The notes under the pieces are model-generated. The model saw only the letters and a program-made list of their open reading frames with translations, was not told the origin of the DNA and did not search any database. Below, one piece after another: positions 59,101 through 64,000 of a stretch of DNA of 64,000 nucleotides. Numbering within the stretch: position 1 is the stretch's first letter; each line of letters begins with the position of its first letter. Position numbers and translations under genes: made by a program. This DNA comes from Desertivirga arenae (GTDB lineage: Bacteria; Bacteroidota; Bacteroidia; Sphingobacteriales; Sphingobacteriaceae), in contig NZ_JAFEWE010000001.1 in the NCBI RefSeq assembly GCF_017355785.1, positions 682,001 through 746,000 of the forward strand, read 5' to 3'.

Positions 59101-60179
59101 CGGAAGGTATAATATTGAAAAGCCAGCAAGTTAAGATCAGATTTGTTTAAGCCAAGCTCGGTGCCACACCAGAGCACCCCACTGCGGTCTATTAATGCTC
59201 TGTAAACTATGTTATTACTGATACTATTCTTATCGAGAGCATTGTTTCTAAACAACTCGAGAACAGGCTTTCTATTCAGGTTTTTTATCCTTCCCAGTCC
59301 CTCCTCGGTGCCCAGCCAAAGATCATTTTGCTGCCATAGCGCTACATCAAAAACCTGCAATCCTTTTAAAAGAGAACCATTCCCAACCTCGTCTTCAAGC
59401 CGCTTATAGCCTGTAAACTTGTTCTGCATTGCGTCAAACTCCAGCTTTATTATACCATCGGCCCCGGTTCCTACAAAGAGCGACTTATCAGCTTCCAGTA
59501 AAGACCAAACCCTGTCGCCATACGGATTTGGCTTAATATTGATCTTAAAAAGTTGTGCCTTACTTGTTTTAGTGTTAAATCGCACTATGCCCGAGTCGCA
59601 GGCAAGCCATAGACAATTCCCCCAGGAGGGCAAAAGTTTAGCTATACCGCCCTTTAGTGGGTAATTGCTGAAGGTCCTGATCTGGTTGTTGCCAGGATTG
59701 TATTCCAGCAAGCCCTTTGATGTTCCTATCCATAACTTCTTATCCAGATACAAAAGGGAGGAGATCGGAACCTGAGTACTTAAGGGCGAATTACCACCTC
59801 TCTTACCCAGGTCGATAAACTGTTCTGTACTTCTGTCAAACTTGCTTAATCCATATTTTGTACCGATAAAAAGATTACCTTTTTCATCCTCGGCAATTGC
59901 GTGAGCCCAGCTGGTGGTAATTGTGCTCGTAGCATGGTTGCTATAGAATTTTTTGAAAGTATATCCATCGAAGCGACAAAGACCATTCATAGTGCCTACC
60001 CATAAATATCCTTTGCTGTCCTGGAATATATTTCGAACCCGGTTATCCGGGAGCCCCTGACTGCTAAAATATTGCTCAAAGCGCACTCCGGGACTGACAA
60101 CAGCTTCCTGTGCCCAAACCGATCGGATAGCAATATACGCTATGCTTAAAAAAGAAAATAAAAAGCGCCTTCCGCTCAT
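56106..60179 (-). CDS. Intact hybrid two-component system regulator (HTCS)
   Basis: About 1357 residues from MSGRRFLFSFLSIAYIAIRS; the Met at 60224 precedes the signal and is unlikely. Domains in order: signal, periplasmic Reg_prop propellers (GYLWVGTMNGLCRFDGYTF, NLWIGTNKGLLLIDPSG, GILWISTIKGLARFDLG), Y_Y_Y (NRYSYKMEGFDKTWINADAS), a membrane helix (WWAIVLYVILFNILLYVL), HisKA (FFTNISHEFRTPLTLI), HATPase_c (GKGVSEEELPHIFERFYSEH, GTGVGLALTKNLVELHGG), REC (LLIVEDNKEILDYL, IISDLMMPQMTGMELC, LLTAKSTDEDKL, ISKPFHPE) and AraC HTH (HLFRKLKAITGQTPIELIYQ, SISEIAYEVGFKNPSSFTSS). It sits inside the operon it probably controls, 71 bp after a 33-codon membrane-peptide gene and 113 bp before GH141. Confidence 0.95.
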   Translation of the reverse strand: MSGRRFLFSFLSIAYIAIRSVWAQEAVVSPGVRFEQYFSSQGLPDNRVRNIFQDSKGYLWVGTMNGLCRFDGYTFKKFYSNHATSTITTSWAHAIAEDEKGNLFIGTKYGLSKFDRSTEQFIDLGKRGGNSPLSTQVPISSLLYLDKKLWIGTSKGLLEYNPGNNQIRTFSNYPLKGGIAKLLPSWGNCLWLACDSGIVRFNTKTSKAQLFKINIKPNPYGDRVWSLLEADKSLFVGTGADGIIKLEFDAMQNKFTGYKRLEDEVGNGSLLKGLQVFDVALWQQNDLWLGTEEGLGRIKNLNRKPVLELFRNNALDKNSISNNIVYRALIDRSGVLWCGTELGLNKSDLNLLAFQYYTFRGINSADQVRSIASADGTHVFLGTASSGLYQYNTNTQRSARLKFGPGQFSLNAYRSLYVNNGELWAGTLGGSLRISVADVQNYTAGINNQATFATLRDSRDNLWIGTNKGLLLIDPSGKKVDLSRDRRVPEIIKRGFVRQIYEDAKGNLWLGFENGGLLYFNPRTRKHFHFNKTSQKQRLLGSNVVAITEYPANVIWAGTEAGLNKIDLGRNKSAAYDIKTFTEKDGLPDKSINGIIADDSGILWISTIKGLARFDLGREAFQTYLSNVNFSIGSSYKVSPHEFLFGTSNGFIAFDPSQIPNSGDAPLVALSELKLFNQPVEIGQVFNDDIILNESFSSIPEIKLNYHNNVFTLGFTALHYSNPEQNRYSYKMEGFDKTWINADASARTATYTNLDAGTYYFKVKAANYMNNWSKKPAVLKVTVLPPPWKTWWAIVLYVILFNILLYVLIRYVLIQSRHRQEIEYQKMEKEQLKRLNEMKVDFFTNISHEFRTPLTLISAPVEELLANQTLGSQEKQKVSFIYRNCKKLLLLLDELMTFQKAEQGMLKLKLVPLELSGFLKAIFVNFQPLAERNQIEFSLLNQLGERILPFDPDKLEMVLNNLISNSFKFTPEGGKIQLILSGLSSAESDQEEVSVTIRDNGKGVSEEELPHIFERFYSEHNKKGTGVGLALTKNLVELHGGKIEVESSPGKGTSFTVRLPYRKDVTPIISANDLYFAESPVLVFDSSLADGISTVPNKDEKPKLLIVEDNKEILDYLTLLFDSNYQVRRAINGNDALEKLKDEEPDLIISDLMMPQMTGMELCRLLKSDLKTSHIPFILLTAKSTDEDKLQGLQTGADDYISKPFHPEILKVKAEKLLESQRRLIEKYKGDGVVIPKDIAKNPLDEQFLQKVLDTINANLSNEEFSVEDLGEAVFMSRSHLFRKLKAITGQTPIELIYQVRIKHSMELLLQRKLSISEIAYEVGFKNPSSFTSSFKKQYGKSPKEYLNDVLKEQKPD

Positions 60180-60231
60180 GAAGTTTTCCCGTGAAAATAT
60201 AATTTGTTTTTGGATAGGCTGCAAAGAACCT

Positions 60232-60258
60232 GCTAAAAGTATATTTCCTGCTAAATAA
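60232..60258. repeat. Short direct repeat upstream of the HTCS gene
   Basis: CCTGCTAAA occurs at 60232-60240 and again at 60249-60257 or so, 17 bases apart, about 60 bases upstream of the HTCS start. The spacing is between one and two helical turns, so it could be a binding site for the AraC-type regulator or chance. It overlaps the stop of the membrane-peptide gene. Confidence 0.3.
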
Positions 60259-60352
60259 AGGTATAGATCATAAACAGCAATAATATGGTGAGGAAGAGAT
60301 AGGTAACCGTTAGCACCGTGTAATTTTTAATCTTCTGCTTTCTTTGTTCCAT
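60251..60352 (-). CDS. 33-residue single-pass membrane peptide upstream of the HTCS gene
   Basis: Reading the minus strand from the ATG at 60352 to TAG at 60251 gives 33 residues. A basic N-terminus (MEQRKQKIKN) is followed by about 20 hydrophobic residues (TVLTVTYLFLTILLLFMIYT), a typical N-in membrane helix. The ATG lies 2 bases after the TAA of the preceding gene (60355-60357), and AGAAGG is well placed as a ribosome-binding site at the end of that gene, so translation is likely coupled. It is too short for usual gene callers. The position between a glycosidase-like gene and the sensor kinase suggests a membrane accessory or regulatory role, but there is no direct evidence. Confidence 0.55.
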   Translation of the reverse strand: MEQRKQKIKNYTVLTVTYLFLTILLLFMIYTFI

Positions 60353-60354
60353 TT

Positions 60355-62124
60355 TTACCTTCTACCGCTGATCTTGTTCCTATAATAGTTTACTGATGCT
60401 CCCATACCTTTTTCCCCATGATATGCCGGCGAAACATATTCGAAAGAGAATGCCTTGTAAAGGCTAGCCGCCGAGGGATTTGCTTTCTTGAAATCTTCAT
60501 ATTGCCCCCAATACTTATCGTAGTTGAAAATGGCCTCGTGCATATCTTTGATATCGTATTTTCCTATTTTGTCTCCCTCAAAACCTAAGGCCATAACCTT
60601 CCATCCTTCTGCAATGATCTGGTGAAGTAATAATCCATACTTTGAAGAAACCTGCACATATTCCTGATCCTCTTTATTAGTCATCCGAACCTTCCGGCTA
60701 AGCTTCTCAATTTTCTTCCAGAGTTCTACCGCCTCGAACTTCTCCTGCACTGCCGCATCCAACACACCGTCCTTATAATACTGTGTAAAAGCCTTATAGA
60801 GCAGACCCTCAGAAGAGAATTGTTTAGGATTGGGATTAGGATCAGAACCTGAGAGGAACTCGTCGCGCATCCACCAGGTCCAGCTTGTTTGAAAAGGAAG
60901 TTTCACGCTGGAATGCCCCCGTATCACTGCTTTTGCCGATAATAAGGCCAGTTCCCTGAATCTCTTTCTTGATATTCCCTTAATTCCCATATCTGTCATC
61001 ACCAAATTAAAAACCTCCTCTTCTGATCTTCTGGTATTAAGAGCCCACTTGCTGATCACATTCGCATTTAGTCGGCACCAAAACTCATTACTGATATATG
61101 GACCGACCCAGCCGCCGCCTCTTGACCAGGACCATACTCCACGGAAGTTCGGGCTATTTTTGATGTCCTGCAGACTTTTAAAGCCAGGTTGGGGCTTGTT
61201 TGCTGAATATTCCTCGAAACCCTCGATCACACCATTCATCACATAATCCGGATAAGCGCCCTTGCCCTCATACTCTCTTTGACATTGTACTTCAACGATT
61301 TGAGGGTGCTTTCCTAAGGTCAGTGTTGGGTTGAAATCGAAAGTTCGCTGATAATCGCCTTTCGTATGTTTTATCGCAAAAACCAGGTTGCGATGGGGCT
61401 CTATCTGATTGGTTACTTTAAGGTAATAGTCAGGCTGTTCATGCATCCCCCCGAAAGACCAGGTGCGGTAGAAGATCATCTTATTACGCTTCTCACACAC
61501 TTCCTCCCGCAATAGCTCTAACAGCCTTACATGACTCTGAGGACCATTAGTAATAGGGCCGTTACCGGTATGATAGGGAACATTATTCAGATACGTTTCA
61601 CCCGTACGGATCACCAATCCATCCAGATCAGGAAAGGTATCAAACAATTCATTCAACATTAATCTATGGATCTCCACAGTTTTGGGGCGTTCGAAAGAAA
61701 TCTTTCCATCCTTGTCAGTGATCTCATCTTTGTAGAGCTCAACGAGCTTTTTAGGCAGGACAATTATATCTGTGAAGTAGTAAACTTTGATGCCTGAGGC
61801 ATGTGCCAGCCTGATATTCTCCCTAACTTTCCGGGCTGCATTCTCAACCCATTTCCTTTCAGCCGAGCCCTCTGGAAAAATATTTTTATTCAATCGATCG
61901 AAAGTAATAGCAGCATGAGCAAAAGTAAAATCGTTTATCACCTGCCCGTTGTATCCCCACTTTTTGAGATAGGAAGGATCTGTAAATGCGCTTTTAGTGA
62001 GCGGTTCTCCGGGGTTATGGTGGACCATATCGAGGATAAAGAAAGCATTGTTCTGTGCCTTAATTGAGGTTCCGCTTAGCAGGATAAGTAAGAGGAAAAT
62101 CAGTTTATTGAAGTGTGTGTTCAT
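60355..62124 (-). CDS. Putative secreted TIM-barrel glycosidase-like protein, family unknown
   Basis: A 589-residue protein with a signal peptide (LLLILLSGTSIKAQ). A barrel-like N-terminal half contains FILDMVHHNPGEPLTKSAFT, YLKKWGYNGQVINDF, HASGIKVYYFTDIIVLP, FPDLDGLVIRTGETYL, KMIFYRTWSFGG and HPQIVEVQCQREYEGKGAYP. Acidic residues in RTGETY and QREYEG are candidate catalytic groups. The C-terminal half is helical (VQEKFEAVELWKKIEKLSRK). I do not recognise a named family; GH67/GH115-like alpha-glucuronidase or hyaluronidase-like folds are possible analogues. It sits between GH29 and the membrane peptide, all minus, tightly spaced. Confidence 0.7.
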   Translation of the reverse strand: MNTHFNKLIFLLLILLSGTSIKAQNNAFFILDMVHHNPGEPLTKSAFTDPSYLKKWGYNGQVINDFTFAHAAITFDRLNKNIFPEGSAERKWVENAARKVRENIRLAHASGIKVYYFTDIIVLPKKLVELYKDEITDKDGKISFERPKTVEIHRLMLNELFDTFPDLDGLVIRTGETYLNNVPYHTGNGPITNGPQSHVRLLELLREEVCEKRNKMIFYRTWSFGGMHEQPDYYLKVTNQIEPHRNLVFAIKHTKGDYQRTFDFNPTLTLGKHPQIVEVQCQREYEGKGAYPDYVMNGVIEGFEEYSANKPQPGFKSLQDIKNSPNFRGVWSWSRGGGWVGPYISNEFWCRLNANVISKWALNTRRSEEEVFNLVMTDMGIKGISRKRFRELALLSAKAVIRGHSSVKLPFQTSWTWWMRDEFLSGSDPNPNPKQFSSEGLLYKAFTQYYKDGVLDAAVQEKFEAVELWKKIEKLSRKVRMTNKEDQEYVQVSSKYGLLLHQIIAEGWKVMALGFEGDKIGKYDIKDMHEAIFNYDKYWGQYEDFKKANPSAASLYKAFSFEYVSPAYHGEKGMGASVNYYRNKISGRR

Positions 62125-62135
62125 CGAAATAATGT

Positions 62136-63476
62136 TTACTGGGCTCCTTCGAGCTTAGATTGTGTTTCAGAAGAGTTGGCGTTATCCTTAAAGCTTGCCC
62201 CGGAAATCTTAAGCACTACCGGATTGGGCCATTTATTATCGGTATAAAAGCGCTGACCGTTCACTGCGCTTACTACCAAACCCAGATCTCCCGTTTGTAT
62301 TTTTATAGAGGCATCGAAGTTTTGCCGGTACTCCACCAAATTACTTTCATAGCCAAGGATGCTGACGGAAGTTAAAGCGGATGCTTTCAGAGAAGTGAGA
62401 ATTATTTCTTTGCGTTCCCCGTACTTCCAGCTGGTGCCTGGAATAAAAGCATAGATAAATCTTCCATCTTCCGAGCTGGTATACCAGATATTTCCTTCCC
62501 TGGTCCTTAACGCGGCCCGGACATTGTGGATCGCTTCTGTGTTTGCGAAGTTCCATAATGCAATTTCACGCAGGCGGGCCTCCTCCTCCTCGCGTAATGA
62601 ACCATCCGGCTTCGGCCCGATATTTAGCAGCAGATTACCTCCCTTTGCCCGCGTTTCTATCAAGGTACTGATCAACTCTGTTCCCGTCTTGAATTGATCA
62701 TTTGTCGGTTTATACTGCCAGTCAGTACCCATAGTCAGGCAGGTCTCCCACGGAGAGGATATCACTGCATCGGGCACTTTCTGCTCGGGAGTCACCATGT
62801 GTCCCCTGGTAACTACTATATCGGGCTGCAATTTCCAGCAATACTCCTTTAAGCCTTCTGCCGGCCCATCGAGGAAGACGATGTCTATCTTACCATAATT
62901 AGTTAAAAGCTCCTTTAACTGGGATTTATCATATTCCATCAATGCCGGGTTCTGTAATGGAAAGTGGCTGGGGTGCTGCAAGCGCCCAATCGGTGAGCCC
63001 GTTTTATTCAGGAAGTAAAAATCTTCAGGAGAATAATATAGGCCGATGGCTATCCCCTGTTTCCTGAATGCAGCTATGATTTCCTTCGTAACATCCCTTT
63101 GGAAAGGAGTATTTGTGATGCTGAATGAGCTCGTTCCGGTTTTGAACATACAAAAGCCAGAATGATGTTTGGCAGTAAACACTACGTATTTCATTCCTGC
63201 AAGGCGGGCAAGTATCGCCCACTCCTCAGGGTTGAACCTGGAAGGATTGAATGTATGAGGCAATTCATTAAAGAACTTGTTACGGTAGGCTTTAGAGGAA
63301 CCAGCCAGGGAGTGACTGATCACAGCCCCAAGTTGCGAATCGAGGCTCCAATGGATGAACATTCCAAAGCCGAGACCGCTAAACCACTTTTCCCGCTCCG
63401 GTTTATTCGCCGCTTGCTGCGAATAGGCAAATGGAGAAATTAGAAAATAACTAATCAGGGCAATAAACCATCTCAT
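62136..63476 (-). CDS. GH29 alpha-L-fucosidase, second copy
   Basis: About 446 residues from MRWFIALISYFLISPFAYSQ; the Met at 63518 would overlap the preceding stop at 63502 and lacks signal character. Motifs: KWFSGLGFGMFIHWSLDSQL, YVVFTAKHHSGFCMFKTGTS, IGLYYSPEDFYFLNKTGSP, GKIDIVFLDGPAEGLKEYCW with nucleophilic Asp in FLDG, DIVVTRGHMVTPEQ and NLLLNIGPKPDGSLREEEEA. It differs from the 50544-51947 enzyme, notably in the IDWNHP-like loop. A C-terminal beta domain follows. It is in the same operon as the SGNH-associated gene (25 bp upstream). Confidence 0.92.
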   Translation of the reverse strand: MRWFIALISYFLISPFAYSQQAANKPEREKWFSGLGFGMFIHWSLDSQLGAVISHSLAGSSKAYRNKFFNELPHTFNPSRFNPEEWAILARLAGMKYVVFTAKHHSGFCMFKTGTSSFSITNTPFQRDVTKEIIAAFRKQGIAIGLYYSPEDFYFLNKTGSPIGRLQHPSHFPLQNPALMEYDKSQLKELLTNYGKIDIVFLDGPAEGLKEYCWKLQPDIVVTRGHMVTPEQKVPDAVISSPWETCLTMGTDWQYKPTNDQFKTGTELISTLIETRAKGGNLLLNIGPKPDGSLREEEEARLREIALWNFANTEAIHNVRAALRTREGNIWYTSSEDGRFIYAFIPGTSWKYGERKEIILTSLKASALTSVSILGYESNLVEYRQNFDASIKIQTGDLGLVVSAVNGQRFYTDNKWPNPVVLKISGASFKDNANSSETQSKLEGAQ

Positions 63477-63501
63477 ACTGTAGCCTTTTCGGATGTTCAA
63501 C

Positions 63502-64000
63502 TTAATTCTGCAAATCACCGATCAGCATGATATAGCCTGCATAACAGGCATTCTCCTGGTATCTCGATTCCTTATCCATTGTCTGGTTGTTACGTTGGCT
63601 TAATATTTCTTTCTTGTCGAGCTGCCTGCCGGAAACCTCCAAACGGACAGTGTGTAAACCTTTACTCAGTCCCTGCTTAAGGAAATACTGCGGCCGGTAA
63701 TACGTAGAATAGCTGTCGAAACGAGGCACGAGCTCTTTGTCACCCCCATCAACACTTAATTCATACTGTCCGCAGCCAGGACCTACTACATCATACAATC
63801 CAGCTACCTGCCCTTTGAACCGGAATGACAGGCTTGCTCCCTTTTCGCTGGATTTGATAAATTCTGTAAATGGCTTTTTAAATATTCGTTGTAATTCAGG
63901 ATCATCCGTAGTTACTTTTTCCCAGTTTCCTGTTTTGACTGCCTTCTCAACCGGGATAAGCTTTGCTGCCTCCCAATTATCCTTTATGAAGGGTTTTACA
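63502..64000 (-). CDS. C-terminal sugar-binding-like domain of a gene cut by the window edge
   Basis: The minus frame is open from the right edge down to the stop at 63502, about 166 codons; the start is outside. The visible part begins VKPFIKDNWEAAKLIPVEKA and contains FIKSSEKGASLSFRFKGQVA, VVGPGCGQYELSVDGGDKEL, YYRPQYFLKQGLSKGLHTVR and LEVSGRQLDKKEILSQRN. This is a beta-sandwich, galactose-binding-like domain often found at the end of SGNH/GDSL esterases, but the catalytic part cannot be seen. It heads the operon in this window. Confidence 0.6.
   Translation of the reverse strand, partial: VKPFIKDNWEAAKLIPVEKAVKTGNWEKVTTDDPELQRIFKKPFTEFIKSSEKGASLSFRFKGQVAGLYDVVGPGCGQYELSVDGGDKELVPRFDSYSTYYRPQYFLKQGLSKGLHTVRLEVSGRQLDKKEILSQRNNQTMDKESRYQENACYAGYIMLIGDLQN

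Overview
The window looks like one long carbohydrate-utilisation region from a Bacteroidota chromosome, most likely Sphingobacteriaceae (Pedobacter or a close relative). Supporting signs are two SusC/SusD pairs, many lipoproteins and signal-peptide glycosidases, two hybrid-two-component-type regulators with Reg_prop/Y_Y_Y sensors, and promoters of the Bacteroidota TTTG / TAnnTTTG type. No rRNA, tRNA, transposase, integrase or CRISPR array was seen. The taxonomic placement is inferred from gene content only.

Layout. (1) 1-16065, minus strand: a tight operon that reads SusC, SusD, FAS1-discoidin lipoprotein, DUF5007-like lipoprotein, then a second SusC, SusD, FAS1 lipoprotein, a TIG/delta-60 lipoprotein, a phosphodiesterase-fold/LamG lipoprotein with a degraded metal site, and a DUF1735-like lipoprotein cut by the window edge. 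(2) 16301-21037, minus: a DUF4965/glutaminase-A-like protein and a GH2 enzyme that share the same sugar-binding-like module. (3) 21351-25389, plus: a sensor kinase and a separate REC-AraC regulator that together equal one split HTCS; a perfect 20-bp inverted repeat separates it from the next operon. (4) 25448-34147, minus: GH92, a double DUF1080 (3-keto-glycoside hydrolase type) protein, two Gfo/Idh/MocA oxidoreductases and a GH127-type arabinofuranosidase. A PQQ-type sugar dehydrogenase-cytochrome c (34415-35917) is divergent from it.

(5) 35874-46620, minus: a small unknown protein, a TSUP exporter, a LacI regulator, a ROK kinase, a protein resembling a decayed transketolase N-domain, a GH97 and a large LacZ-type GH2. 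Near-palindromic sites resembling CTAAAACGTTTTAG lie inside the promoters of the ROK, transketolase-like and GH97 genes, in a fourth orphan promoter and, less well, in the lacI promoter. They define a probable LacI regulon. (6) 46987-48363, plus: an M28 peptidase behind a patch of AATTCGTG-type repeats. (7) 48385-64000, minus: a fucose/rhamnose-type glycan operon with a GDSL-associated C-terminal domain (cut by the edge), GH29, an unknown TIM-barrel-like protein, an unlisted 33-residue membrane peptide, an intact HTCS, a GH141-like beta-helix enzyme, GH3, a second GH29, an SGNH esterase, a RhaM-type mutarotase and GH105.

Together the genes suggest import and periplasmic dismantling of complex plant or microbial heteroglycans (fucose, arabinose, galactose, mannose, uronate linkages), including oxidation-based cleavage through 3-keto sugars. 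All functional assignments come from reading motifs; no database search was run.
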